From: Sipunculus nudus
Taxonomy: Eukaryota; Annelida; Sipuncula; Golfingiida; Sipunculidae
DNA: 64,000 bases
Reading direction: 5' to 3'
NCBI GenBank assembly: GCA_026874595.1
Contig: CM049306.1
Span: forward strand, 54,526,019-54,590,018
The notes below the pieces were generated by a model. That model saw only the letters and a list, made by a program, of their open reading frames with translations. It ran no database searches and was not told the DNA's origin. Positions 36,433 to 49,931 of the stretch are shown here, piece by piece (the first letter of the stretch is position 1; every line of letters begins with the position of its first letter). Position numbers and translations under genes: made by a program.

Positions 36433-39232
36433 GGGAAGGTTTTACTTGTAATATCTTAAATTATAGTATGTACCAAAGTAGGTACATATAACATTACTTG
36501 ATTGAAGTGTAGGGGTCAATAGTAATTGTGGCTTTGTTCAGTGTAAAAGATCATTTCACATGAAAAAGAAAAGTTTTTTTTTATATTTGAACATTTGTCA
36601 TTAAAGCTACTGAAAATCTTTGTCAGGGTGAAATAATGTTTTATTTCATGTAGCAAATAACCAGGAATAGGCATTCTAGATAACATGGTATACTGGTACA
36701 TGCATGAATATTTACTGGTCCCTGGTGGCTAATTTATATGCAGATAGTCAACAAATGTTACAGTAGGCTTTATTGACAAGTTCAATTTTTGTTGGCTTTA
36801 CTGTATGGTTTGTATTGTGTTTTAAGGTTCACTGGTTGTTGTTTACTCATTAACAACCTCTCCCTTCTTCAGATTTTTTTTTAGTGAGGGATAGGCATAT
36901 ATTCATGCCTGGTAAGATAAATAACTTGTAAATAACTCAAGGTCATTAGGAACCTTTATCGCTTTCAAAATGTTTACGATTCTGCTGTTAAATTTCCCAA
37001 GGCTCAGGGCTTACAAACTGAAAAAGAATGACCAAAATTACAAGCTTCAATTTGTATTATGTCACTGTCAGTTATAAAATGTGCTATATTGTGTGGCAGT
37101 GTGTGCTAGGCCTGTGTATTATGATGGCCCTAAGAAAGGATTCAATTATAGATTATTTATCTTTGATTTAATTCTTACTTAAGTAGTACATTTCAGACTT
37201 TTTAAAAATTAAAAGTAGTTTTAGCAAAATGCATGTTAGTAAATGCCAGTAAATAAAGAAAAATGTAGCTCTCCCTTGATTTGTCACTGCCATATATTTC
37301 TATGCAAATGGAATGCTGTACGAAAATGCAAACATTCAAAGTAGATTAAGGGCACATACACGGTAAAGAACTTCATCACCACAAACTGCCCTGTCAGATT
37401 TCAGAGCTCACAGAGGACTTCAAGAATCAGGATTTTACATGCAAAAAATTATTATAATCAAAATGAATTGATTCACAGGTTAATAATCAATTACAATTTT
37501 AATCAAGGGCTTGCAATTCAATGCATTGATTCTTCAATGTATTGTTACACACCTGTGTGTGTGCTTTATAAACAACAATCTCAAGATGCCCAAGGAGGAA
37601 ATTTTTTTTTATTGAAAACAAAATTTGTGACTTAATTTAGTCAGAGCATAAAATATCAGAGTCACATTTAAAATCATTGAATATTAATCTTGTTATATGA
37701 ATGTCTTGAGAGTCTGTGGATTTAGGGTTGGGTGATTTGTAATGGTTTCAGTTTTTATTATACTGCACAAGACAAGCATTATCTATCTGTCTATCTTTTA
37801 AGATCTCCTACTTCTTTAATTTTAATCAAATTTATTTATAAACATTTCTTTTGTAATAAAGCTTAATTCTTTTGTATTTTTACACATACACCTCACTAGG
37901 GTTTTATTTTGTATATTATTAACTTAGAACAATTAACATCATCATGTTATTATGAAGTTAATAAACTGAGCAATAAAGTATCACTTCACTCATAATATAC
38001 TACCAGCTACCAAAATGGCATCATTTTATGATATGAATGGCATAAAAAGTTCCTACAAACCTGATGAAAAAACATAAAACAATAACTGTGCATTAGGTGG
38101 TTTGGTGGTTGACTACTTAATTAATTAACCGGGCCTCTCGAACCCCTTCACTAGAAAAGAAAGCTTAACTAGCAAGACACTTTAGTCCACTTTTATGTGT
38201 ATCCTGTAACATACCACCTATTAAGAGCATTCTACTTTCAGAACAAGATTAATTAACCCAGGAGACACACTTTTTGATGAACTAGTAATTACCCAAATTT
38301 TCTTCAAACCACCTTTCCCCAAGCCCCAAAGTAAGGTGTCATTTTGAACAAAAAATATTTGGCCTATCCAGGATTCGAACCAATATCGGTGGTGCACACT
38401 TGTGAGACAGTTCGGTACGCTTTTAAGTGCACCCTGAAACAATACACATATACCTGGCTGCCAAGTTACATCAGGGCTTGACATTACCTTTTGAAATCAC
38501 TTGCCCACTCAGGCAAGTAACAAAAATTATTGTTCTATCTTTGGATTTGTTTACAGTCCTTTAAATTTTTAATTAAATATTTTTTATGAAATGCAATATC
38601 TATTTCTAATGAACATGCAAGCTGAGAATAAAAGGTTCAGTCTATGGGATTCCTCACTTAATTAGAGTTATGTGCCTTCTAGGTTTATTTTGTGATTTTC
38701 TTCTAAAATCTAAATGTACAAAGAACCTTTGTCAAATTTCAGATTCCATTCCTATATGGGCAGGGGATTAGGTCAAATGAACATTTAAGTAAAAGGGGCC
38801 TGTTCTGATATCTTACATGTATTAAGTAAATTAAGACAATCTCTCAAACCTTTCATAAAAATAGTTAGGTGAAAATACAGATCCCACAGTGAAGAAGCTT
38901 CCTGTATTGTTTATATCCACACATTTATAACTTAAGTTGTGACGGCTGGCCAAAATGACAGCCCATCATAATCGAAACACATCCAGGGAGGATATTTGGC
39001 AGCAAATATAGGGAATCAAGAATTGCAAATGCCTAACATGCTCTTACCAAAGACCGCTAGTGACACTGCAATCAAGCACGTACCTCTGATCAATTGATTT
39101 CCTGTTTGTCAACATGGGAACCTGTACAGTGTTCAGTATCTAACAGCTCAATGTAGGTAAACACCCTCATACACATGTCACAGGGGTGTTATCAAAACCT
39201 TGCTTAGCACGAATTAACTACAGGTCATTAAA
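36433..39232. other. AT-rich intergenic or intronic DNA; possible SINE head at 38360-38460 (-)
   Basis: No supported gene. On the minus strand at 38371-38381 is GGTTCGAATCC, a perfect match to the Pol III B box, but the A box upstream is not convincing. A decayed tRNA-derived SINE is possible. Confidence 0.3.
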
Positions 39233-39376
39233 GGGGCCCAGTCACCTATAAAGCATGTTAAATTATCACCAAAAAATGGCTTCTTCCCTTTTAAATAAAT
39301 TGGTTCCTGCCAACATATTGCCTTGATTCCGTTTGCTTACTTCTGTAAACAATGTTTAAAACAGTGGACTGGGCGC
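39233..39376. mobile_element. Small MITE, 144 bp
   Basis: GGGGCCCAGTCACC at the left and GTGGACTGGGCGC at the right (complement GCGCCCAGTCCAC) are imperfect inverted ends. The interior is AT-rich and non-coding. Superfamily not determined. Confidence 0.45.
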
Positions 39377-39425
39377 AATCACAGGTGTCAACATAAACAA
39401 AGTGGATGGGACTCTGTGCATTGCA

Positions 39426-39520
39426 GAGCCACAACACCTACAAATCATTAGATGCCCTGACTGACTTGACCACAAAGATGTAACACATGTTCCTGCTGGT
39501 GTTCATCAGTGTTGTGGCTC
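39426..39520. repeat. Inverted repeat with GAGCCACAACAC arms
   Basis: GAGCCACAACAC (39426-39437) and GTGTTGTGGCTC (39509-39520) are exact inverted repeats about 70 bp apart. The GAGCCACAAC core is the same as in the micro-MITE at 13330-13388, in the opposite arm order. Confidence 0.5.
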
Positions 39521-40189
39521 AGAATCAGACCTCCGGTCACACAGCTTTGTTATGATAAGCAGACACACGCGGAATGTGTTTACAAATACCAAGAGCCATA
39601 ATAAGATGTTAAACAGCCATATGCGAGGTACTGAGACCGTGTGCTGGGATGGTTTTGCTAAGAAACTATTGTATAAAGTAAAATTGAACTGACAGTATGA
39701 AAGAATAGGCATAACATTGCTCCTGATTATGTCCCTTTAATAGAGTATGCCAGAAATCACAAATTCTACAAGTAGATGGCTTTAAAAAAGGATACATAAT
39801 ACAAATAGCATCAAATTTGATTTGGATAAGAGAATCATTTCTACTGGCATCCGATAGTATTTTGGTTATTAATTCCTGCGGGGGAGGTCTGGTTTTTATC
39901 ATTATATCTTTGGATTTATAACTCCAGTAGCTGCCAAGTGAAGTACCTATTTACTTCCTTCATAGAAACAGCTTTTTTTTCAATTTCCCCATTCACCAAA
40001 TAAATCAACACAGAGTTCATGCATATTTTGTGGTCTGGTCATTTATAGGAAAAAAAGGAACATCAGCTGTTATAACCTGTTGATTGTCAATTTATTTATT
40101 AGCTCAAACATTTATATATCAATTAATCATGTATTGGATGACACAAAAGTACTATTGGGTTTAATTCTTTATGTACTGGTGCCATTGAT

Positions 40190-42875
40190 TAGCTCAGCTG
40201 ACTATAAGTCATCTGAGCTATAGTTGTGGTCCTTTGTCCATCAGCTGTCCGTCTGTCCGTTAAACTGGCATGTTTTGAAACCATTGGACCTACAAATCTG
40301 AAATTCAGCATACCATTAGATGTCCCCAAAATCTCCTACCACACTGAAAATTGGGTCAATAGGACTTCGTTCCTTCAAGATTTTAAGGAAAAACCTCCGT
40401 TTTCCATTAAAAACCCACTGTTACACTTCAAGACTGCCTAAAATCAATACCACTGACATGATATTGATCTTTTTTAATATATCAGTGCCTCTATATATTT
40501 CCTATGTACATACTAGAAATTAGTTCAATATGTTTAAAATCTTGAAGTTACAGGCACGAACATAATGCAGTTTTTTAAAATTCAGGAAATATATTTTTTT
40601 CCCTTAACTTGAGAATTGCTGAAGCTAGAGACTTTTTTTTCAGGTATGTAACTGTATTTAATCAAGATTCAATTGTGTACCAAAAATTAGATCTGAACTT
40701 TTCAAATTTTTTTAAGTTATTAGCATTAATATGAAATCATTACCTTAAATGTTGCCCAGATTTGACCATGGCACATTTTGTTCCTGTAACTGCTGTGGAT
40801 TCAATTTTCACAGCATGATTTCAGCAGCATTTGATCTGTTAACATCTGAAATTTGAAACCAGTTGATCAAAAACTGTAGATTTTTTTCAAGTTTTTCAAG
40901 CACCATGTAAAGTATTGTTTAGATCAAGCAAATGTTACGCAGTTTGCTAGAGTTCAGCTCCCCAGCTTCCCAGGCCAGCTCTCAGCTCCCAAAATTTGGC
41001 ATACAGTTAGATGTCCACCAAATATCCCCTACCATACCAAAAGTTTGGTCACTAGGACTTCATTCTTTCAAGATATTGGGGAAAAAATTCAATTTTTTCC
41101 ATTAAAAACCCATTGTTACACTTCAAGACTGCCTAATATCAAAACCACTGATCTGACTTTGATCATATATAATATACATGTTCTCATATACACTTTGTAT
41201 GCACATGGCTAGAAATGATGTCAGTATTGCGTAATTGTTTTAATTAAGTTATGGGCCCAAACATAATGCACTTAAAAAAAAAAAAAAAATCAAGAAATAT
41301 ATTTACTCCCTTAACATGAGAAATGCTGAAGGTAGAGATTTTTTGTCAGGGATATAACATTATTAAATCAAGATTCAATTGTATACCCCAAATTAGATCT
41401 GAATTTTGTCAACTTTTTAATTTATTAGGATAAAAATAAAATCAGTACCCTAAATTTTTCACAACTTTGAACATGGCACTTTTTTTTCTTGTGATTACTG
41501 TTGGTTAAATTTTCACAGGATGTAAACATACATTTTTGATTGTTTAAATCTGAAATTTAAAAATAATAGCTTGAAAATTGGGCTCTTTATTGAATTTTTT
41601 CTCTAGGCTCTATTGTAGTCACTTGCTTTGTCCAGGTGCAGGAAACTCACTCCTGGTCACTGTAAGTCAGCTGTGCCAGGGTTCCTGATTTGTAACAGTC
41701 ACTGGGGGAGAACCCCTGCTGTGATAGGTGTACAGTTACAATTATTCTCATATCCCCCCCCCCCCCCCCCCCAGCCCTCCCCACTAAGTGGTGTGCAGTA
41801 ATTGTAATTGTTTGCACTGTATTTCCTTAATTGTAATACAGTTTCCACTGCACTGTACAAAACTTGCCTCGAAAAGTAATTCAAGGAGTAATCCAGAAGA
41901 TGCAAATGTTGTGTCAATGTAGCATTTATAAAGGAATCAATTTTCTTTGAAATGATTTAAAAAAAATTAAAATATAATTTAACCCACCCGTATGCATAAT
42001 TTTATAAAATATGTAGCAAATTATGGATAAATGAAGGCACAATTTAAAATTATGAAATTTTTAATCAATTATTATTTAAAGATATTTATTGTTTTGCATA
42101 TTTTAAATATTTATTTTTGTGATAAAATATAAATCTATATATGACGTGATGTTGTCTGATTGAGTTCAATAATGATGCAATTTAACAATTATGAATAAAC
42201 TTTTATATTCAGATATATATATATATATATATAGTTATATCGGAAATGTATAGAAATATAAACTTAAAATTTAAAAAATGATGTGGTAATAAAATGAGGA
42301 ACTAATACAAACATTTGTTCATTATTTTCCTGCCTCAGCAGAACTGGAGATCAGGCTTTGTTTGCCCTGTATGTATATATAGATGTGTTGGTAATCCCCC
42401 CCCCCCCCCACCCCCATTCCCACTCACTCCCCCTGCTTCCACTGATTCCTTTGCACCTGTGCACTGTGACATTTTTTTTATTGCAAATGTGTAAAATTTA
42501 TTCAATTTTTAAAAAATAATTGGATTAGAAAAAATCTAATTGAAACATATTCTTGCCTCAGGAAAATGGAACATAAAGTGATCAGCTCTGTCTGTGCATC
42601 ATCTCTCTGTTATCAATAAATATATATTTATTATGAAATTTTCATATAAGCATTGTTGAAATAACTTTCATATGTTGTATTTGTATGGTTTTAAGCTATA
42701 AAGGTCTGAAATTTGAAAGCAACTTATATTTTCAGTTGAGTAATATTGCATATGTTAAACTTTAATCCCATTATTCAACCCCCCACCCCTCCCTGACCAC
42801 CACCTCAAAGTCACTGCATCTGTGGACAGGGGATTTAGTGTTATTTCAACTGTTTACATATTATAAAATAAAAAG

Positions 42876-42950
<75 letters not shown>

Positions 42951-43277
42951 TATAAAAAAACAGGTCCAGTTGAGCAAATGTGTAAACTACTGAACTATCA
43001 ACAATTTATCAAAAAGCCAACCAATGATCATGGTAATAATATACATCTTATGGTCACAAACTGCTCACATGCTACAATTTTAACATTAGGAAATACATGG
43101 TTTGGTTATAAAACATCATTTGAAACAATTTCTTCCTCATCAATACAAACATTAATGTCAACAAGCCATGGATATTATAACCTTTGCCTCTTAGACTTTA
43201 TCTCCATTTGATATTATTTTAGATTTTTACCTTTAAGGTCAACTTCATCTGAGCACAGTGACCCATGGGTCCCTTGT
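40190..43277 (+). mobile_element. A-type element, complete, 3.1 kb, HINE-like
   Basis: It starts with the 31-nt palindrome (40190-40220), then a CTGTCCGTCTGTCCG stretch. The core follows as two tandem copies (TTAGATGTCCCCAAAATCTC near 40317 and its variant near 41007, about 690 bp apart). The distal part holds poly(C) and (AT)n tracts. The 3' end has TCATCTGAGC (an inverted echo of the 5' motif), the palindrome GACCCATGGGTC (43260-43271) and CCTTGT followed by T. There is no Rep/helicase coding, so it is non-autonomous. Helentron affiliation is inferred from structure. Confidence 0.7.
42883..42944. repeat. (AT)n microsatellite, about 62 bp
   Basis: An uninterrupted AT dinucleotide run inside the distal half of the A-type element. 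Confidence 0.95.
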
Positions 43278-43281
43278 TTTT

Positions 43282-43540
43282 ATTGTCCCCCGCTTCCTTG
43301 GAAGGTTTGTCTGTCTGTCTGTCTGTCATGTTTTTTGTTTCCATGTGATATCTTTCCTAAATATTATCCAATTTCATTCAAATTTGGGTCAGTGAATGCT
43401 CTCATGCATACCTTGGATGGGACTGGTTTTGGTGTGTCTGTCTGATAAGATAAAAATAATAGGATCTTTTATTGTTGATATGATGAATCAGCACATTTAA
43501 TTTCACTAGCAGGGGACATGAATTCCTCGAAATGGCTTGT
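43282..43540 (+). mobile_element. E-type short element, HINE-like, 259 bp
   Basis: Begins ATTGTCCCCCGCTTCC with an inverted CTTCC/GGAAG, then a (GTCT)n run. Near the 3' end is GGGGACAT, the inverted echo of the 5' TGTCCCC. It finishes GGCTTGT followed by T, as in the other families. It starts a few bases after the 3' end of the A-type element, in that element's T-rich junction. No coding capacity. Confidence 0.45.
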
Positions 43541-44365
43541 TAAAATGAAAAATGTGCACACAAGTTATCATTTATTGTGAGTGAAACTTACCCGCTTGCC
43601 ACAGCCTTCCCATTGGAAAGAGAGTGCTCAATATGGGTGGGGGCCAACTGTGAAAAATCTCACCGCCCTGACTGAGATAAGGTCTCACTATCTCCCGACT
43701 TTGAGTCCTGTGTTCTACCCCTGAGCCACAAAAGCCAGTATTAAGAATCACATCCAGAACAATTGTTAGTTTTATGAAAGACCAGAAAAAATAACTGGGT
43801 CATCATGTCATATAAGTTTTCTGTGATAATTAGTGTTTTTATTTATTCAGTAACATATTAGGGGTTGACTGTATTGTACAGTATGATTAGGTAATCACAA
43901 TGTAAATAAATGTGTAAGAACCATATATTTTGATAAAAAAAAATTTCCTCGAATAATTTAACCCCAAAAAAATAATTATAATTCAATTGTGATTAATAAA
44001 CAAATGAAATGAAGATAAGATGTAATGACAAAATATAAATGTGCTTTCGGTATATGATTATATATGCATCTAATCATAAATCAATATTTTTTTGTGAAAT
44101 TCACAAACAGAAATTTCTTATTTATCACATGTTAAGTAAGTGTGTTTATAAAGCATGTATGCATTTATTGGATTAATATGAATGTCAGGACAAGACATGA
44201 AGTGTATTTATAAATGGTGAAGGGATGACCTAGCTGCCACTAAAGTAACTAATGCATTGATACTGAAAGAAGTATTGAGATGAGAAGTGTTCAAATAAAC
44301 TGCCACTGGGAAAGAAACAGGAAGGTGGAGGTGTGAGAAAGAGGTCAACACAGGGAACAGTGGTG
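43541..44365. other. No gene; possible tRNA-like A box on the minus strand
   Basis: TGGCTCAGGGGTAGAACA on the minus strand near 43708-43725 resembles a Pol III A box, but no B box follows. Nothing else is assignable. Confidence 0.3.
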
Positions 44366-45180
44366 TGGATATAGCTATGTTATCAGTTGATAGGAAAAGA
44401 TTTGTTATCATTCTCATGGTAAAACTATGTGATTGGAAAAGCTATGTTATAACATGAAGAGAAAAGCTGTATATGTTATCACTAGATGGGAAAAGGTGTA
44501 TTATGACTTGCTGTTGTATCACTTGATTGGGAAAAGCTATATTATCCCTTGATGGGAAAATTAAGCTATGTTATTTGTTATCATGTGATGGGAAATGCCA
44601 AGTGATTACTAGGAAAAGCTGTGTTATCACTTGATAAGAAAAGCTGTGTTATCACTTGATGGGAAAAGCTAAATTATCATTTGTTAAGAAAAGCTTTGTT
44701 ATCACTTGATGGGATAAACTGTGTTTTCACTTTAGGGGCAAAGATATTTTATCACTTGATGGGAAAAGCTGTGTTATCACTTGATGGGAAAAGATTTTTA
44801 TCACTGGATTGGAAAAGCTGTGTTATCACTTGATCAGAAAAGCTGTGTTTTTCCCTTGATCGGAAAAGCTATGTTATCACTGTACGGGGAAAGCTATGTC
44901 ATCATGTGATAACTAGGAAAAGCTGTGCCATCACTTGATGGGAAAAGGTTGCTCATATTGTGATGGGAAAATTAAGTAATCATTGATGGAAAAAGCTATG
45001 TTAATATCACTTGAAGGGAAAAGCTATCAGTATTATCACTTGATGGGAAAAGCTGTGCTATCACTTGATTCGATAAGCTGTGTTATCATTTGATGGGAAA
45101 AGCTATTTATCACTTGATGGGAAAAGCCATGTTATCACTTGATGGGAATTGCTTCATTGTCATGAGATGGGAAAAGCTAT
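44366..45180 (+). repeat. Minisatellite, about 25-26-bp unit, left part
   Basis: The consensus is close to AAAAGCTGTGTTATCACTTG plus ATGGG, repeated some 30 times with substitutions and small indels. The array resumes at about 47390-47545 after a 2.1-kb insertion, so the two parts were once one array. No protein coding. Confidence 0.85.
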
Positions 45181-45212
<32 letters not shown>

Positions 45213-45215
<3 letters not shown>

Positions 45216-47357
45216 AGAGAAGAGATTGAAATCCAGGCGGATTTTAAATTCGCCTAGACAAGATTGCGATTGTGATCTCGCCTAGGCGAGATTGCAATTG
45301 TGATCTCGGCTCGACAGATTTTAAACTCGCCTAGACGAGATCACAATCGCAATCTCACCTAGCAAGATTAAAATCCATCATGGAGCAGGCCACGATTTTA
45401 ATCTCGCCTAGGCGAGATTAAAATCTGTCTGGTGTCATCCAGGCGAGTTTAAAATCTGCCTAGGCGAGATTAAAATAGTGATCTGATCTAATTTCCTAAT
45501 ATATTAAGCATCGTAATTGACATATGAAAGATGTTTTCAGTCGGATTTTCAATATTTTAACACTGAATGGTTATATATAGTTTAAAGGTAATATATTTAT
45601 TAATATTAACAGAATATTATAGTATTAATGTAATAATTAACTTTTTTACAGTAATGTAATAATTATTCATGTGATAATTAACATTAATTTTGGAAACAGA
45701 ATTATGAAATAGATATTTGATTATTATTTGAACCTTTGATGTGTTTCATGTGGTCTACAGCATCCTTATCATACCAATTATTTGCTAAACATTAATTAAT
45801 CTTTATTTTTTTTCTCCAGTTTTCTTAACAACCTTGGGATTGTAAATATCACTAATAATTTTTACAAAAAAATAATTTGTAATTGTATTTAAATATATGG
45901 CAATTAGAGAGTAACAAGAGGTATATTGAAGCACACTTATGAGATATTATGAAGAGCAAATCTGGGGGAAAAAGTCATCCAGTTGCATATTGAATCAATC
46001 ATAGATAGATAGATAGATAGACAGATAGATAGATTAGTTTAGATAGCTATTATTTCACTATTTAATGAGTATATTACACATTAACATAAACAATCATCCT
46101 ATTTGATAATTCTTACCGGACAAACAGAACAAATTAGTTGGTTGATCTAGTTCAAATGTTTCTTTTCACCCAGGTATTCAACACTCAACAGTCAAAACAT
46201 GTACACTTATGGTACAAAATATGCAGGGTATCAGTATTTATGATGGACTTTGATACACTATCCTTTTTTTTGGTAATTAAACATCATATGAGAAAAGGTA
46301 AAAGTTGATACACAGACGTATATATGTGAATATTTCTTTGTCTTATTTAGTCTTTTCTTCTAATGTATATAATAATCTTCTGATCTTTTTTTTTTTGTGA
46401 GGCATTTTGTGAAGCTTCAGTATTTATGTAGACTGTGTTACAAGATAACTGCCTTTTTTTGGACAGTATTATATCATATCAGAAAAAATATGATTTCTAG
46501 ATTCATAGAGTAATAGATCATTTATGCATGTGAACATGCATTGAATTATATTGATAAAAAATAAATGAGCTATGTTCCTTTTGTCTTTTTAAAATACTAC
46601 ATTACTAATATTACTAATACCAGTTTCCCTTCAAATTAATATTGACAACAAAATTATTATGTAAATAATCAGCAGCAGCCCACATCATATATCATTTGAA
46701 TATGCCATATACAATACCAATGTAAGTTTTTTTATTACATAGTTTATAAATAAAAAAATATAAAATAAAAAAATTAATGTTAATTATTACATAAATATTA
46801 TAATATTCTGTAAATAATATTAAATATATATTACTTGTGAACTATACATAACCATATTAATAAAAAATATATAATATAAAATATTCCATTTCCTAAATTA
46901 ATGTTAATTATTTAATTAATAATATAATCTGTAAATATTAATTAATATATTACTTGTGAACTATACGTAACCATTCAGTGTTAAAATATTGAAAATCTGA
47001 CTGAAAACATCTTTCATAAGTCAATTACAATGCATTATTTATTGGGAAATTAGATCAGATCACTATTTTAATCTCGCCTAGGCAAATTTTAAACTCGCCC
47101 AAGTGATATCAGGCAGATTTTAAACTCGCCTGGATGACACTAGACAGATTTTAAACTCGCCTAGGCGAGATTAAAATCATGGCCTGCTCCATGATGGATT
47201 TTAATCTCGCCTAGGCGAGATTGCGATTGTGATCTGGTCTAGGCGAGTTTAAAATCCGTCTAGCCGAGATCACAATTGCAATCTCGCCTAGGTGAGATTA
47301 CAATTGCAATCTCGTCTAGGCGAATTTAAAATCTGCCTGGATTTCAATCTCGTCTCT

Positions 47358-47360
<3 letters not shown>
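45213..47360. mobile_element. Long-TIR element, 2.15 kb, arms built of CCTAGG palindromes
   Basis: GTCAGAGAAGAGATTGAAAT starts the left arm, and the right arm ends with its near-exact complement. The inverted match continues for about 400 bp (45213-45612 against 46935-47360). The arms are themselves chains of alternating motifs such as TCTCGCCTAGGCGAGATT and GATTTTAAACTCGCCTAGAC. (AT)n runs abut both outer ends (45185-45212 and 47361-47388). The 1.3-kb centre is very AT-rich, with no open frame above 60 codons. It lies inside the minisatellite array. It is therefore a non-autonomous foldback-type element of unknown superfamily; TA target use is possible but masked by the (AT)n. Confidence 0.75.
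46773..46973. repeat. Internal tandem duplication in the long-TIR element
   Basis: A segment running from TTAATGTTAATTATT through TTACTTGTGAACTATAC(A/G)TA ACCAT occurs twice (about 46773-46858 and 46893-46973). The second copy is continuous with the right arm, so the arm edge was partly duplicated. Confidence 0.55.
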
Positions 47361-47389
<29 letters not shown>

Positions 47390-47393
<4 letters not shown>

Positions 47394-47545
47394 GACTTAA
47401 TGGGAAATGGTATATTATTAAATGATTTGAATTTAAAGCTATGTTATCTATTGATAAGAAAAACCTAGCTGTGTTATCACTTTATGAGAAAAGCTATTTT
47501 ATTTCTTGGTTGGGAAAGCTATGTGAATACTTCATGGGTAAGACT
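47390..47545 (+). repeat. Minisatellite, right part
   Basis: GACTTAATGGGAAATGG, AAAGCTATGTTATCTATTG, CTGTGTTATCACTTTATGAG and GGGAAAGCTATGTGAAT are diverged units of the array that ends at 45180. Confidence 0.7.
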
Positions 47546-49931
47546 TTTATTATTATATCATTTGGTGTGAAATGTTGTTATGGGAAGGAATATTCATGTT
47601 ATAATTTATGTCTGGAATGTAATGTTAGTGCATTATGTTGCAATGGTAATTAAATTTACAATTATAATAGTGGTTTATTGTAATTTGTTTATATAACCAC
47701 AAATTATGCCAAATTACTGAATGATCAAAAGATAATAAACCCACTGATAAGCAGGCCTGTAAAGTACCGTGGTTTAATTAAACTGGTTTTATGTACCAAA
47801 CCTTTGTTTGATTATATCACAGTTGTGCCCTGAGTCAGTGTCCTTGAACCTGATAACAGATGCAGGATTATTAATATAACTGTACTTAACACTTGCTTAT
47901 CTAATATATTGATATTATCATGGGGGAAGACCAAATTTACAGTGAAATATAGTTGTGTCAAACACATGCAAGTCAAATAGCCTGTTGTTTTGAAATTATA
48001 GACTGTAGATTCATGCAAAATTAAATTATTTATACATTTTCCTTTTGTAAAGCATCAAAAGTAGAATGACAACAGATTTATATTAGAAATCACAGATCAT
48101 CTTTTATATTATCTTCAAGTAATGAACAAGAATTGCAGATATTAATGGTTCATATGAGAATAGCTATAGGCTCTGTGTAGTTTACTGTATGAATGGTAAC
48201 CTGGTGAGAATTTGGACCTTTCTAGAACACTGGAAAAGTTAAAGTAAAAATTATAACTCTGTCAATACTGTGATTGCATGGTTTCATATTCATGTGGTTA
48301 AAATTTCATGATTTTCACTGTTTCAGTGTTTAGCCAGGGTTCCATTTTCACAATCTCACATTACAAAAAACCTACACATAACCACTAGTATATGTATTAC
48401 TTATATTAAATAACTGTGCAAGATCTTAGAAAATTCACAGGGACCCTTGTGGAAATTGTTATTAATTAATAGCAGTTAGTTTGAAAGATCTGGATGATAT
48501 TATTCATAATAGCAACCTATGAATATACAAGAAATATTGTCATTCATTAAATTAATCTTTTACCTTTTAATTTGCTTTCAATGCTGGGACCTATTATTCA
48601 GGATAATTCCTCATACGCGAATATTGCGAATTTGAAATCCTAATGAACAAAAGGCCAACCACGTACAGTATGCAAAGCAAACCACAATGTAGGCTTCCAT
48701 ATTTAATCTTATTATGTCATCAGTAACTTTGATGGCAATGCTTTTATAAACTGACCATGTGACATTCAACCAGCAATATACTGTGGTTTTACTTTTTGTT
48801 CGTGAGGGTTTTAATTTCGCGATATTCGTGAATCGGAAATAATCGCGAAAATGACACCCTCGGGAATAATTGGCCAATTGAGTATGTCCTTCTTATTAAA
48901 TGTAGCCAATACTTGTATGGGAATAGGTTAGAACGGTGAGAAATCTTAACATAAATTACATCCATGCAGGTAAAGGGAAAACATTCCCTTAAATTTGAAC
49001 TAAAGAACCTGTGCTGTGTATATGAGAAGAATATCACAAGCTCATGAAGTATTCTCAATTTATAATACACACAGGAATGGCTTTACGAAATTTTGATATA
49101 GGTTCTGATGAGATCATGAAAATGAGACCCTTGCGAAACATCAAAAATGGAGAAAACGCGAAATTTCAGCCTCGCCTTGAAGCCATGGCCACAGTATATC
49201 TGCTATTAACTTGCCTGAATTGAGTTGATTACGGATGATGAATTCTTAAACATAAACTTATTTCATTTAAATTTGGTAGATTTCCTGTTCCTATGATTAT
49301 ATATATAGTTTGAAAAAGATAGCTTGAACAACATTGTCTGTCCATTGATCTTTAAGTCTGTCAACCAAAATTTGATACACACCAGCCAAACGAGACTTCT
49401 GTGATATACCCTACATTTAAAAGCAACAAAATATGTACACTCCTTGTATGGATGTTATACACTGAAATGATAACAGATCTCAATGTGTTTTAACGGCTGC
49501 TTTGTATATCACAGTTTTCTGGGTTACACCACCAGGATGGGCACAGAGCAAAGCATTGTAGTCAGACCAATGAGACTGTGGTATCACATTGTGCATCCAG
49601 CTCCAAATTTTAAACTCAGAACACCCGCTCTCAGGCTGTTTCTTGGCCCTGTGCCAGAACCGATGTAATTAGACCAACAAGCGCAGATTTTGCATGTTAA
49701 TATTTGGAATATATAATTAGTCGGGATTTATTGGAAAGATTGGAAAATTTCCCCTCTTAGGACACGCTGAGCATTATTCCTGTCAGTTCAAGTCCAAAAA
49801 TATGTATCAATGAGGTATAGCCACAAGGATTTGGTCGACCATGGTAAAGAAATTCAAATGCACTCAGGGAGTAATAAAACATAGTTAATCTTGCATATAA
49901 TTAGCTATTACAACCCAGCTGAGTAAGTAGT
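47546..49931. other. No assignable feature
   Basis: AT-rich DNA, presumably intronic if the gene model is right. Short minus-strand frames at 48611-49070 overlap one another in different frames and have no family character. Confidence 0.4.

Noticed and set aside
43664-43740. tRNA gene on the minus strand
   Set aside because: Only an A-box-like stretch is present; no B box or cloverleaf follows.
44366-45180. CRISPR-like regular array
   Set aside because: Units are contiguous, degenerate and without unique spacers, in a eukaryotic context; this is a minisatellite.
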